Shown here: one piece after another, positions 1 to 12,536 of the stretch | Position numbering within the stretch: the first letter of the stretch is position 1 | How the letters are laid out: each line of letters starts with the position of its first letter | Assembly: GCA_963169105.1 (NCBI GenBank) | Contig: OY720639.1 | Location: 120,859,117 to 120,923,116, forward strand | Direction: 5' to 3' | Source of the DNA: Ceriagrion tenellum | Taxonomy: Eukaryota > Arthropoda > Insecta > Odonata > Coenagrionidae | DNA length: 64,000 nt | Program-made: the position numbers and the translations under genes | Notes under the pieces: generated by a model | The model's input: the letters and a program-made list of their open reading frames with translations, nothing else | Told to the model about the DNA's origin: nothing | Databases searched by the model: none

Positions 1-3000
1 CATCGTACGGAGAATTTGGTGATAAGCTGAGGTGAGATATCAATTTAAGAAAGGGCAATTGTTTCGAAGGAACTCCCTCTGTTAAAAGACTCGTGTAACC
101 ACTTTTTGACGGCAGCACGGTCACACAAAGATATCAGATAAGAAAAGCAGGTCTAGTTCCATCGCAAAGAAAACGAGATAACATCTCTGAAAGCTAGACG
201 TGAGGTCAGAGATTATGGCTGAGTGAAGACAAAGCAAATAAAATTCTTACACATTTTTCACTGAACAAATGCGATAAGCAAGTTACTAAGCCGGTAAGTA
301 ACGGAAATACAAAGTAATATAAACAATGGCCATGGAGATATACTATTTATACTTCTATATACATCATTGGAGTGAACACTGGATGCCGTTGCATTACGAG
401 TGGAGTTAATTTCAACTAGGTCGAGTTAGACCACTAGTTAGGCACACGATATCTTCCCTGGATATACTCAGCAAGAGATTTCGGGAGGAAGTATATAGAA
501 GATATCTGAAAGCAAGGCATTAGCTCGCTGTGTAAATATAAATCATGATATTTTCACATGAAAATGAATACTCGGTAATAGGAACAGAATATTCTCTGCA
601 CGAAATAACTAGTAATTCATCCAGTTTTAACACACAAAAGAAATAAACCAAAATTTTTTAAGAATTCGACAGGTGTCCCTCAGATGTCGAATTTTTTGTT
701 TTTCTACCACAGCGAAATACTTTCTTTATCTGTTTTTCATTTAATCTCTGTGGCTGCAATGATGAGTAACTTACCGGTAAATCAATTTAATGCGATTTAG
801 TAAGCATGGAAGTCATTTTTAAGATAGAAAGCATTTCCAGAGGAAGACTTATGCAGTAATGAAGCGACAGATCGACAGGAAATTGGAGCGGAGAGCTTTA
901 ACAAAACAATCTACAGGTTGATCATGCCTACTGACGATGAAATTCGCACATTTGTGCATTGCGGGTGACTCCGTAAAAGTGGGACTCCGTGGCTAGTCCC
1001 GGATAGCTTAAAATTTGAAATACGAATAAGCGATATCCGCAAGGAAAAATAATATAATATCTTAGCTGTCCGTTTTTCACACTCTGCGCATGGAATATCA
1101 TTCGAATATTTTACAAAGGAGCAGTATAAAAACTGCGTAAGGAATAAGTTCATCGATAGCTTCACAACGTCCGGCAAACGTGCGTGAAGAGTGACAGAGT
1201 GAGGTGAATGACGGATGCCTTAAGCTCTCTCGAGAACTGTTTCACTCGAGAAAGTCACTTGAAAGCGTCCAAGGCCGGTTGAACTACTTCCCCCGAACGG
1301 AGAAGGCATGTACACATCATCGCAGCCATCATAGCTGATCGCCGAATGCATTTCCAACAATAGAAAATACACATTCGAAGAAATGTTAACTTAAGAGAGG
1401 GCAAGAAAAGAATGCAAAGTACACAAGCAAGAGCTGGTAGGTAATAGGCAGTTGCCTCCAATTAATTGAGAATTGAAAGGTTATAGGAAAAATTTGAAAT
1501 AGAATGAGGGAACTGATATCATTTCATCATAATCGTAATGCAGGTTGATCCCACGAGTAGTGGAGCAGAGGACAAAAGCCATAGTTTGACCGACCTTACT
1601 CAGCAAGGACACTTAACAATGGCTATAATTCACCGGGTAATCGCCATGAGGAGAATAAAATAATAAATACGAATTTTAATAGAGTAAGTGACGGAAAATA
1701 AACCATGTGAACCTTAAACGCATCCTGTGTGAAGTCTCTACCATTGTTGCTTGACTCACAGGTGGTTTTTTAGAGATTAAAACAGGCAATGTATAATAAA
1801 AACCGTTGGAGGCAATTTTAAGAGATAAACCTGTGACAAGAAAATGGGAATAATTGAAAAATACTCAGCGATAAGGTTAATAAGTTTTTTCTCACGGTAG
1901 GAGGACAAATGAAATAAAGTCGGCATTATCTGCCTCACCCCGAGAGGACATATTGAGATGACTATCATCACCAAAAATGGATTTCGTCACCGAAAATTCG
2001 AAAAGCAAGGTGGAAAATTATTAAATGCCAAAAAAGAAGACGAACGAGTCATACGAGAACTAAAGTGCCTCTACTGCGAAGTTTCAATCCGAAATATGTG
2101 AATAACAGGTCTAGAAGAAAGTAAAATAAGTAACTCATAATTATTACTCATTATTGATCATTACTCGCAATCATTATCATAAATCATAGATAAAACTGAC
2201 GAGTTTAAGATTTAATGCCATTACCCGAGGAAATACTGACGTTAAGCTGAGTCATTGATGGGAATTGATATGGTTTGAAACGATCGCGTACGTTAATGAA
2301 AGGGAAAATAAAATTATTTCAAATGGTAGAAACTCTCGCTAAGTATTAATGATGCATGAGATACGTAGAAACATTCCAAACGGGCTTCGATGGCAATCAA
2401 AAAGGATTAATTGCATAGCAAGAGATCACGACTTGAGGTAATAAAAAAAAGGCATCACATAAAAATTCCACGGTTAAGGCTGATCTCCTTTAAAAGCACG
2501 AGTGAATGGTCCCTAGTCATTGCTTCATAGCTACCCTCCACTAAATGAAAAAATAAAATAAATATAATGAGCAGTTCATTTATTACGGCCTTTTAACGGT
2601 TAATTATGATCTAACATACTTCCAATGAGTTTCAGGGCTATTTTTGCACTGGCAGTAATGGTTAATTATCTTCACACTACTAATGACATAATACTCAATC
2701 GCCGATAATTTATACGGCTTCCATATATATATATATCGTTACGTCTCGCCCCTTCACTGCCCACGCTCGGCGCAAAACGCACGGCTTCGTTTTCTTCCTC
2801 GAGCTTTTTCCCGCTTGAAAAAAAAATATGTCAGTGAAGAAATTTCTTCGGCAGGGAGATCAGAAAAACGAACGTTTTCGCTGCCGACGGGGTTTCGTTA
2901 AGGTAGCAAGGTCGTGACACTTTCCTCATCTCTAATATAGAGCGCGCAAGCGCTTAAGACATCCGTGGAAGTGAAAGCGTGCCTGGAAACCAAGTGGATT

Positions 3001-3367
3001 AATTACGATTCGAAGGCGAGTTTTTCCCGAGATTCTTTATGGGAATTAACCTCAGCTTACGGCAGCCGACGAAACTACCCCTGCAAACTAAGTGAGATTC
3101 CTTTCAACGCAGTGAATTTTTATGTTCGAATCCCATCCATACAATGACGAACCACCTACTAGCGCCGCGACGCAACCACATATCGCTCACGCCCGTGCAA
3201 GGCCACCAACCAATTTTTTACACTCGAATATGCATGGATGAAGATGTTGACACTAACTTTTCAAGGAAGAAAATAGAGAAGGGGCTGATGATGTGGCTAG
3301 AAAGCTTTCTTACTACCTCAATGGCCTACGCTCAAACCCAAAAGGTTGCGGAGAATTCTCAGCAATA
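1..3367. other. AT-rich non-coding DNA, no gene seen
   Basis: No frame looks protein-coding on either strand; the open frames are short and have no recognisable domain. A slightly more GC-rich block lies at about 2740-2945 and a short AT dinucleotide run at about 2724. Given the minus-strand gene further right, this may be distal intron of that gene or intergenic DNA; the window does not decide. Confidence 0.5.
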
Positions 3368-3775
3368 TCACAATTCACTAACACTGCCATATTTATCGTA
3401 ACAAGTTTTAACAAATCTAGCTGCCCTCCGCTGTATTCGATCTATGTCTGACACTAGTCCTACTTCATAACGGTCCCGTATACTAGCGGCGTACTCCTTG
3501 TGAGGTCTCAAGAGAGAAAAATAACATTGCTCCTTAACTTTCTCGTCACATTTTCCTAGTATTCTCTTAATATATCCTAGTTTACTATTTTCCCGAACGC
3601 GATTTCTGCGATTTATCGTATGTGCTTTCCCAGGTTCCTCAGTTAGGGTCACACCTACGTTCTTAACTGACTGTACATTTATTATTTCGGCTTGATTTAT
3701 TGGGTATGATCCGATGGGCAAGTCATTCTTTCTACTAAAATTCATAACCTTACACATAACCATACACTTACATTA
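3368..3775 (-). pseudogene. Non-LTR retrotransposon remnant, CR1/Jockey-like reverse transcriptase C-terminal part
   Basis: A 131-residue frame carries the thumb-region signature of CR1/Jockey-type LINE reverse transcriptases. It contains the motif YFSLLRPHKEYAASI, followed by DIDRIQRRAARFVKTCYDKY, which matches the family pattern 'RP.LEYA..IWDP ... L..IQRRAARF'. An upstream stretch around VKNVGVTLTEE corresponds to the family's 'KYLGV.L...L.W..HI' segment. The catalytic fingers/palm, including the YADD box, are absent, so this is a 5'-truncated dead copy. The expected Trp of 'IWDP' has become Arg. The first residues of the frame (MVMCKVMNFSRKN) also fit the segment before 'YLG' in such proteins. 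It lies head to head with the plus-strand RTE-like fragment at 3.9 kb, suggesting independent insertions. Confidence 0.75.
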
Positions 3776-3924
3776 CATAACATTTAAAAATTTTAATTCA
3801 AACTGCCAAGTATCGCATCATTCGTTAATAGCTTCTAGATCTTTCTTCAGCGCAATTCTGTCGGACTCGGCGTTAATATCCCTGAAAACATGCGATGCGG
3901 ACGATAGCAGAAAGCTACTTAGAA

Positions 3925-4140
3925 TACGGGCAGGATTTTCCGTATTTTTGGATTTCGAGAAGGGGTTTGATAGGATGGACTTGGCGAATTAAATGGAAAT
4001 GCTGAAGACTTTAGGGGTCGCTTGCTGGGACAGATGTATCATCTGAAATCTTCATATGAGCCAGCGGGTGCAGATTAGGGTAGCCGATGGATATCCCAAT
4101 CATTCTTCCAGTAGGGTTGACGAGACGAGAACGAGAGACC
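3925..4140 (+). pseudogene. RTE-like LINE reverse transcriptase palm fragment
   Basis: The translation contains FLDFEKGFDRMDLAN, the reverse-transcriptase motif usually read as 'FIDFEKAFDRVD' in RTE-type and related non-LTR elements. A stop follows, then MEMLKTLGVACWDRCII and MSQRVQIRVADG, matching the next conserved blocks ('LLKTLGV....RLI..LY..Q..VRV..G'). The strongly expected Ala of 'KAFD' is Gly here, and there are in-frame stops after LAN and after CII. It is therefore a decayed insertion of about 200 nt. No endonuclease domain or YADD box is visible nearby. Confidence 0.65.
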
Positions 4141-5749
4141 TATGAAAGCGTTTAAGGCTTCACTTGGAGGAAACGCTACATATCTGTAATGGCGAGAGAA
4201 AAAACTCCGCAGAGTTCACGAGTGAATTTCCCCACTCTTTTCTTAAACGTGTACCGTCCATGGCTTCGACACGTGAATGGCGCACAACACACCAACTTTG
4301 AAAATGACACTGTGAGTTGAGAATCATGGCCGGTGTGCATTAAATAAGTGAGTGGGAATCCACTACTGAGTTTGTCAATTTTATTTTTCATTCCACTTCA
4401 ATTAAGGAGTGTGGTATGAAAAATGGCAAAAACGTTTATATTTAGAAATTATGATCGGGATGGAGGGGCTTGCGAAATAAATTGCTGAGAAAAAATTTTT
4501 TCCCCTAATTGTGGAAATCAGTTCATTTTCTGGAGGTTTTCAAGTCATGTAATAAGCCTATGAATTAATATTTGCCGAATTTTATGATAATTTTTAAATC
4601 TTCCTAAGTGCATTAAATGCTGTCTATTATATCATGAAATTTTTAAAATCTAAATTCAAACAAAATAAGAGGTTTTTTGTTTCTTGGTAAATATGCCACT
4701 GTATGTTGATTAAGTTTGATATTAGTTAGGCTTAGGTAATTTTCACGTTTTTTATGAGTGATGGTGGGAGAAGATTTTCATGATACTAAACGCAGCATTG
4801 ACTGGGCTGAGGAAGGATTTAAAAAAATCAAACTTCGGCAAACATAATTGGATTATTTGGAAAAAAATAATGAAAATAGAATTAAAAAACCATTTACTTT
4901 CATGTCTCTGATCTACTACTAAAAACGTTATCTGAACAATAGTGGTAAACAGGAGAAGCACTTGATATCGATGATTCTCGTGAGTAAAACTGCATTCTAA
5001 CTAAACATGCTACAGGCATCATATCGTTATGCCTAGTACTGTCGTAATGATCAACGCTAATATTGTCGATCCGCTATTTAAATACCAATGGCATGAATAT
5101 ATGATAAGTCATTGGTTGATAAAAAAAACGCGCTTGAACTACGCCGTGGGATCTTAGCAGGGTTTAATAAGACATTAAAAGATCAGCATAAAACCCAGAG
5201 TGAAAGGACGACAATAAATAGCATATTTATGGATTGCCTAGCATTCATGCTCTGGTTTTTTTTATTTGTTTATAGTCGCCAATAGTTTGTGGAATATTGA
5301 TTTTTTTGTACCAATCAGTAGGGCAGAGAATTTGTTCATTATCCTGTCACTCATATTCTCTCTGGAGGTAAACAGCGGGGCTAAAATAATACCCATTCCT
5401 CAAGTAATCTAAGGGCTGGTTAAACAATGTCTAGTTACGTCCTTAGTGATAGTTAGGGTCAAGTTATCCATACGCTAAGGTAATACGTATGACCGTAATT
5501 CAAGCTGAAACTTGGGTCGTAACCAGACATTTTGCAACCGGGCATAGTCTGGTATGTAGCATAGCCGAGTACCTAGTGGCTCATAAGGTAGTCCTTCCAG
5601 CTAAAGAGACTCAATAGTTTCGACGTCCACAGCAGTTACTAATCGCATCTTTTTTTCCAAGCCAAAGAAATGTAATTTATTGCGGTGCGAAATGAGCCGT
5701 GAACTAAGTTGACCGTATCAGCTTTAGGAAAATTTTAACCCTTTAGGGT
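4141..5749. other. AT-rich non-coding DNA, no gene seen
   Basis: The frames are short and of AT-driven composition. I see no repeat copy shared with other parts of the window and no splice-bounded coding block. Confidence 0.45.
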
Positions 5750-6250
5750 CCACATATTTTGAGCGCATATAAAAGACTAACTGCCCCGACGCGGGGCAAT
5801 TTAATAAGAGATCCGGTAATTACTAAACGTTCAATGGTCAGCTCTTGGACGTGTTCACTTTCCGGCGAACGACCTGTCATCGCCACGCGCTATAACCCAT
5901 TAGATTAAAACGGAGGGCTCCATATTTCTCTCGTTTTTTTTGATTGCTTCAAGTGGACCTTTCTTTTCGGTGAGGGCAGCGGAATGAAATGGGATGGATG
6001 GACGGGCCACGCCTTTGACAGCGGCTAGGCTTTTCGGGAACGATCCGAGAGACACGTGTGACGAGCGCACTTCATTTGTTTTCTTTTCGTTTTCATATTT
6101 TTTTCCTCCGCAAACGCTCGGGACGTGAACTCCCGTTTACTGCACGTGCTCTCGGTTGCGAGAACTTCAAGGGATACGAGAGAGAGAGAGAGAACACTCC
6201 AATGGCGAAATGTTCGCGGATAAAACGAGCGTCGTGAAAAGACTGGGCAC
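5750..6250. promoter_or_regulatory. GC-richer island with TATA-like box and E-boxes, weak regulatory candidate
   Basis: Against the AT-rich background this block holds TATAAAAG at 5768-5775. A small GC hairpin follows (GCCCCGACGCGGGGC, about 5783-5797), and there are two CACGTG E-boxes at about 6054 and 6143. An (AG)n run lies at about 6178-6193. No first exon or open frame starts downstream on either strand before the foldback element at 6287. It could be an enhancer, a fossil promoter or chance composition. Confidence 0.15.
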
Positions 6251-6286
6251 TGAAGATTTTGCCCCAGTAATTTGTGCGCTGCTAAA

Positions 6287-8032
6287 GGTAGTTTGAGCGA
6301 AATGTCATTTTACTTTGAAATCAATGAATTTGGTCTCATTTTAAAGAAAAATATCTCACCCTTCTAATAACACAAAAAATTCAACCCCTTACCACATTAT
6401 TTTTAGAGACATTTGTCAACAAATACCAGGGCCCTATTACATGGGAAATGGTACGTTAATGCACTCAGGAGAAATATATTATTTACAAAATGAGGTATTT
6501 CTAAAACTTAGATGTCGCAAAAAAACTAAAAGCGTGTAGTTTGTATGTTATCTCAATAATATTTGAAAATTAATCACATTGTTTCCGCAATAGGCTCTTG
6601 GGTATCACAAAAAACCTTCCGTTTTGAAGGAGTTTCAAATGCACCGCGCGAACAAAACGAGTCAAGCTGAAAACTTATTTAGATATTTTCATTTAATTTC
6701 TAACAATCTGTGTCATATAAAACTATATAATTACACCATTAATAATGCAATATTTAAGTGATAAGTCCGACAGCTGGTGAAATTAAAACGTATAATTTGA
6801 ATGTGATCTCTATTATGACTAGGGATCTATCTCGCTCGGACTACCTTAACGAAATATTTATTTAGCGAGTTATTTACAAGCTAGATTGCAAAAAAGCAAC
6901 TGTTGCTTTCCAAAACACAAAAAAGGGGCATTAAAAATATATGTGTAAATGAATTGACAAAGATAAGACTCTGGGATTTTTCATTTTAAGGTGTTTGAAA
7001 TATAATTTCCTTAAAGATTTGAGAAATTTAGGAGAGAAATAAAACTTTATTAAGCAGCCGGTTCAAATCTTTTATGCCCTTACAAAGAAATGAAAACTTG
7101 GCAGCGTTAACCCTTTGGAGCTCTTAATTTGATTTAAAGGGGCGATAAATTCTGGAAAAATAATTTGGATTCACACCATTTCTTTTTTTCCTGAGACAAT
7201 CCTATCCACTGTGCCGAACATGTTTACTTTTTTCTTATTACCTTATTCATAAGTACATTTCATTCTCCATTCCTCGGGAGATAAGGTTTAATGTAAACTT
7301 CATTTACGCTAATCCCACATTCTAAGTTACAACAATGAGTTAAAAGGGGAATGAATAGGCTGCTGTAGATCTAACTGATAATAAAATTAATTGTCTGAGA
7401 AAAATGCCCTTAGTTTTTCAATTCTGATTCCATTTGGGATGGCGTGAAGCGAAAAAGCACTGGAAACAAAAGAAGTTGATTCATTAGGGTAATGCGAGCT
7501 AGATAGTTCCCTAATCATAATAGAGATCATATTCGAATCATACCTTTTAATTTCCTCCAGCTGTGAGACACACGAATTAAACATTGCATTATTTATGGTG
7601 CAATAATATAGTTTTACATGACAGAAATTGTAAGTAATCAAATGAACATATCCAAATAAATCTTTAACTTGACAAATTTTTTTCACGCGGTACGTTTGAA
7701 ATTCCATCAAAACGGAAGGTTTATTGTGAAACTGAAGAATTTACTGCGGTGACAATAGGATTAATTTTCAAAAATAGTTGAGAAAACACGCAAACTACAC
7801 ACTAGATTTTTTGACGAGATCTAAGGGTAGGAAATGCCTCATTTTTAATATAAGGTCTCTCTGGAGTGCATACCCGTACCATTTCTGGGCTGGTACTTTC
7901 TGTAAAATATCTCCGAAAATAATGTGGTAAGGGGTTGAATTTTTGGTTTCAATGGAAGGGTGATATATTTTTCTTTAAAACGAAACAAAATTCATTGATT
8001 TCTAGGTAAAATGATATTTCGCTCAAACCACC
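6287..8032. mobile_element. Foldback-type DNA element with ~570-bp diverged inverted arms
   Basis: The left arm (about 6287-6858) is the diverged reverse complement of the right arm (about 7481-8032), leaving a spacer of about 620 bp. Matching landmarks are GTTTGAGCGAAAT at the outer left edge against ATTTCGCTCAAAC at the outer right edge. The block ATTCAACCCCTTACCACATTA (about 6388) matches the rc at about 7920-7940, and AACCTTCCGTTTTGA (about 6613) matches TCAAAACGGAAGG at 7706. The outermost bases read GGTAGTTTGAGCG and CGCTCAAACCACC. A 107-residue minus-strand frame (7710-7387) runs through the right arm; the left arm retains the same segment (EIKTYNLNVISIMTRDLS against EIKRYDSNMISIMIRELS) but is broken by stops. 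No transposase domain is recognisable. No clear target-site duplication was found. Confidence 0.7.
7387..7710 (-). CDS. Hypothetical 107-residue open frame inside the foldback element's right arm
   Basis: This frame begins MMEFQTYRVKKICQVKDLFG and ends IEKLRAFFSDN. I do not recognise a family. Its distinguishing feature is a diverged inverted second copy in the left arm (about 6630-6860). In that copy part of the amino-acid sequence is still similar (VISIMTRDLSRSDYLNE against MISIMIRELSSSHYPNE) but the frame is interrupted. This could reflect an old element-encoded protein, or only the nucleotide similarity of the arms. No signal peptide, membrane helix or nuclease motif is seen. Expression is doubtful. 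Confidence 0.25.
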   Translation of the reverse strand: MMEFQTYRVKKICQVKDLFGYVHLITYNFCHVKLYYCTINNAMFNSCVSQLEEIKRYDSNMISIMIRELSSSHYPNESTSFVSSAFSLHAIPNGIRIEKLRAFFSDN

Positions 8033-9092
8033 GTAAGGCATGAATTATCGTCATAATATTGAAAGACACAATCACACGATTCAACATTCCCATAGAAAAC
8101 GGCCATCGCTACGATACATATGCGAGGAAATTTCGCTCAATCGTGGATGTATGAAACACGTGTTTCCCCTTCATGAGTGATAGGATCGCGGTTTCAACAC
8201 TCGAGCCATTGACGCCTATCAGGCCGCGCACGCGGGCACAGATTAAAATCTCCCTCTTCACATAATGGCCTCCCTTTACTCATACAGGCCTGACGTTTTT
8301 AAGTTATGGCCGGCATATTTGGGGAGAGGAGGAGGAGGATACTGATCGACACTCGACCTGAATGCCATTCAGTTTCAGAATCTGCTCACCACAGCTTATG
8401 CAAGTCCATTTACGCGCGGCTTCATCTCTTGGGAGACGGGTTCAGTGCGTTATATCAGGCGCTAGAGAATGTCGTGGGAAATGATGTATTGTTGAGAATG
8501 CTACTGGCGTCAATATTCACAGGCGTAAGCGAAAGAGAAAATATTTAGTGAAAACTATTTTATATTCTCGGGTAATAAATATAAGCAATATATATTTAAA
8601 GATTACCAAGCGTTATAATAATTTATTTTGCTTGACAGCATTTATTTTTAATTCACGTATCAACATCACGATACCGCGACGATTCCGTTACGAAAACGTA
8701 TATTTCCATACTAGCTGCACGACTGATCAATATAAAAAGAGCAAATTACACTTTAAACGGTTTGGGCAATTCTTTCTGCTATCGCACCGCGAAGCTCATT
8801 ATATTTTCCTCCTCATTATATGCCCATTACCGATGCTATATAATGATTTTTTAATCAAGATGTGTTTTAAACAAGCAAGTTTGTATTGCCTCCGTAAACC
8901 ATTCCTGTGTTACGCCCAACGGAACAACGGGATGCCAATGAAAACGAGCAGTCTCCAACGTTATTAGCACAAATTTTTCTCAGCAACGAACTATCTATTA
9001 CCACGTTTACCAATCAAACTCAGATCGATATAAACTCGGATCGATCTGAACATTCCAAGCCAGCCGATTTGGATCGCCCTGTTTACCGATGC
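8033..9092. other. Non-coding DNA, no supported gene
   Basis: Open frames at 8306-8548 and 8548-8967 have no recognisable domain, no flanking splice signals that I trust and no repeat identity, so they are not called as genes. Confidence 0.4.
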
Positions 9093-9093
9093 A

Positions 9094-9215
9094 AAATCGA
9101 ATAAAATATCGATTTGAAATCGAATAAAAAAATCGATCCGAAATCGAATAAAATATCGATTCTAAATCGAATAAAATATCGACTTGAAATCGGTTCATAT
9201 CGATTTGAAATCTCA
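9094..9215. repeat. 23-24-bp tandem repeat with ATCGAT palindromes
   Basis: Five to six copies of a unit like AAATCGAATAAAATATCGAT recur at 9094, 9117, 9141, 9164, 9187 and about 9208, a spacing of 21-24 bp. Each unit contains ATCGAT or a one-base variant. Related ATCGAT and TCGATC words continue sparsely from about 9025 to 9310. Confidence 0.8.
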
Positions 9216-10940
9216 GACTGGCAGAGAAAGCGGACCGAGTAGCTCGCTTCTCATATCGATCCCACTAGCCCGTTGCAGCTGAACTGGCCATATCGACCCG
9301 AGTTCGATTTGTAAACGTAGTGTATGAAGAGCGAGCTGAGCGACTGGCCGTCAACCAGTCTGCAAAATGTAATTCATTGTTTAGGGTGAAGCTTCGCTGG
9401 ATGGAAATGCCAAAATGAATACTTTCATTTCAAGCATACTAGATATTACGGATTCCAGGTCTTCACTCACGATGTCTAATGCCAGAATTGGAACATACTC
9501 CTAAATATCGTAATTTTGAAAACAGCATTGGAAGTGGCTCCTGAATTTTGAAACGAATGCCATCACTCCTTTAACGTCAATCTCGTAATTGCCTGAAGGT
9601 GGCATTCCAATTAATTTCGCCGCTCGTGAAATCCGTAATTGCCCGCGCACGGAGAAAGCCTTTCAGCAGCGATTGATGGTCAAGTTGGCTCCCTACTAAA
9701 ACGAAATAGGATCGTAAAAAAATTTTTATCCCTTCATGCGTCAATCTTTAGAGTGTTTTGAATATTTTGACAGCGAGAAATAAAATACGTTGGAATGCAG
9801 GAGGAAGACATGACGGCATTTCTCTGATTTTAACTCGGGGAGAACGAGCAAAGTAAAATCGGACAGTGGGTGTTCCGCTAGAGAACTCTGCAGTCACATA
9901 TTTTTAACGAATTAGGAATGACTCTACCACAAATAAAAAAGAGGGAAATCAAAATGTATGCCATAGTTACCTTCGGGTAAATATTGAAATGGAATCCTGA
10001 GAGAGCCAGGAAAGATTTCTTGTGACTGGTTAGCAACTCAAGTTCTTAGTCTTCTGATTCCAGAGAAACAGAATGGATGTGGTGACACAATTTGCTTAAA
10101 TCGATAAGATAATATCATAGAAGGAAGAAGATAAATTCGCAGTATGTTCATATGTATTAAAAATGTACTATTTAAACTAACGGTAATAATTCCTGAATAT
10201 TTTTTATCATGACACCCAGTCATTTCATTTTTTTCTTGGTTTCGGGTCGAAAAGTAAAGGAAACGGGAACATCTTTTGATGATTACCTAAATTTTTTGCG
10301 TCAAAGAAGTAAATATGAATAGGTAGGTTACTTTAATGCTTATAGCACATTTCATTGGCATTATTGCTGAGCACTAAGTTTTTTGCGAGCATATTCCCTC
10401 GATTTGCTTTACATGGAGAATAATACACTTACTGAGAGTTGCCGGAAAACTTTCATGCAACCACAAAGGCTTTATACCTCGCTTACGTCGCAATTCCCAC
10501 CAATAAGGAGTGAGGAATTTGCATTCAAGTGGCTGCATTTAAAAGGTTTCCGGCTTGAGCCTCCAGTACCTACATATTTGCGGTCTCATGACATGTAATC
10601 CCGAGAATGTGTATACGAAGGTGTAAAAAAAATTCACCAGAGGCTTATAGACTTTTTATTTCCAGTGGCACTCTAGCGAGAGTTGCCACCTGGAACATAC
10701 CGTGATACTGGTTATCCCCTCGCAATGGTTTCGATTCGACCAGGCACGAGAGGCAGTGGTTTTGGTCTTCAGTGCTTCAACAATGGGGTTGAGCGCCTTA
10801 CACCTGGAGTATCTCCCAGAGTATCCAGCTCAAATCTTGTTTTTTTCTCATTTATACATCATACATATGAGAAACATATCACTATCTGATCATAGACCTG
10901 CAGGTGTGCATCTCGTTAATGAAGCTGTGGTATTTTCATT
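9216..10940. other. Non-coding DNA, no supported gene
   Basis: No coding block, array or recognised repeat was found. Short frames at 10383-10598 and 10683-10889 lack family features. Confidence 0.4.
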
Positions 10941-10943
10941 GCC

Positions 10944-11022
10944 TTTACTTCGCACTTACTTATTTACCTTTACTTTACTTTACTTTACCTTTACTTTACT
11001 TACTTACTTACCTTTACTTCTC
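10944..11022. repeat. TTAC/TTTAC-rich simple repeat
   Basis: An irregular run of TTTACTT, TTTACC and (TTAC)n units makes up a pyrimidine-rich microsatellite-like tract. It inflates the open frame that crosses it (10702-11061), which is therefore not called. Confidence 0.8.
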
Positions 11023-11239
11023 ACACTACTTATTCTAGCTGCATTGAAGATAATGAAGTAATCCCTTAGGCGTGCTTGTACCAACACACCACCAAATTCC
11101 AATTTTCTCTAGTTTAATTAGGCAAACAGTAGAGCTACTACTGGGGACCAAAACTGACCTGGCAGTCAGGGTGTGAGCGAAACGAATTCATTTTCATTTC
11201 AGTATTCTACGGACTGATTGATAGGTAACTGAACGGTAC

Positions 11240-11724
11240 TTATTCTAACGTCTTGATTTCCGGCACATCGTTCTACTTTTCCTCCCATACGTGATCTGCC
11301 ATTGGATCCCTCTTAAAATTCTCATATCTTCTTCTCCTTCTTGTTTCGTCCAGAATTCCTATCCTTTTCTTCCTCTTCCGCGGTTTCCCAGAGCTTTCCC
11401 CCCTTCAGCATTGTTTCTCTTTTCAAAACGTTCTCCATCCATCTCTTCTGCCTCCTCTTAACCTCCACAACCAGCCTCCTTTCATTTCGAACCATGTCCA
11501 ATACCTCCTCGTTTGTCCTTCATGCCACCCAGCTCACCTTCTCAAACACTCATGTCAAACGTCTCGAGTCTACGCACATCCTCCCAAGTCTCTGACCCAT
11601 ACAGCGCCACGCTCCTGATTACAATATTCACCAGCCTTTTGTATAAGTCTCTACTCAGACCCCCTCTCATCAATTGATTCCTCTTTGAAAAAGCTTTTTT
11701 GGCTATGGAAATTCTAAATCTCAA
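11240..11724 (-). pseudogene. RTE-like LINE reverse transcriptase C-terminal remnant
   Basis: The minus strand reads IAKKAFSKRNQLMRGGL, then LYKRLVNIVIRSVALYGSETW and RRLETFDM. After a frame change come EKVSWV, TNEEVLDMVRNERRL and KRRQKRWMENVLKRE. These are the consecutive C-terminal blocks of RTE-type LINE proteins: '..AF.....L.....L..RLVK..VWSVALYG.ETW', then 'E.F.MW', then 'NEEVL..V.E.R.LL..I.RR...W.GH.LR'. At least one frameshift or stop separates the two halves, so it is dead. The reverse-transcriptase catalytic core is missing, consistent with 5' truncation. Confidence 0.8.
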
Positions 11725-11759
11725 AATACTTAAAACATACAGGGGAAGAAAAAAACCTT

Positions 11760-12530
11760 ATACTAGTCGACCATTAATCATATTTTGTACCAGTCGAATG
11801 GAGTTTGAAAATGAATGCACGTGAGTTCGCATTCCTCAAAAGAAAATTATCGTACCAATATTGCAACAGTCCAGCAGAGAGGTTGGAAAACTATACAGAA
11901 TCATTCAAATCTGTCAACTAGAATTTAAAAGTAAGTTGAAAGAAGTCTGTTATCCAGTGGTTTCGGCGACAAAAAATTAAAATTATAATCCTTCCAAGTG
12001 GTCAGGAGATACAAAAATGGAAGACCACAGAGCCGAGAACCTCCTATCCGCCACAACTATACTACTTCTTACCTCAGCAATGGGTATTTGTGACAGCACG
12101 AAAGAAATGCCAAATATACATAATTGGTAATCTCATTTGACAAGCTACATAATATGAACTCAGAAAACTTAGAATATCCTTCCCACAAGAAGTGTGCACG
12201 AGGAGAACGACTTAAAAAAACATAGGAAGCCAGCGGCGCTGATGTGAAAAAAATGCGTATTAGCTCTCCCAGCAAACGGCCGCAGTCAATCAGGCCGATT
12301 GTAGAAGCCCGAAAAACAACTCCCTCTCTTGAACGGAGAAAACGCTATTTCTATTATGCGTCTAAGGCTTCCGTAACTGCAAGTGCATGAATATTTATTT
12401 TTTAAGCGTTCAGGCATTCATTAATATGCATGAACCCGCAAGCAAGAATAAATATTTCATCAGTGTGCGAACGGTAATATTAATGATCATGACACGCAAG
12501 AAATTGGAAGAAAATATATGTAACTAAGAA
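11760..12530. other. Non-coding DNA, no gene seen
   Basis: There is no domain, no array and no identifiable repeat edge in this stretch. Confidence 0.4.
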
Positions 12531-12536
12531 ATATTA

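Noticed and set aside
2880..2935. Text GTTAAGGTAGCAAGGTCGTGAC resembling ribosomal RNA
   Set aside because: Only a short loose match; surrounding sequence does not continue as rRNA.
9094..9215. CRISPR-like array from the regular spacing
   Set aside because: Units are contiguous with no unique spacers and the sequence is clearly eukaryotic.
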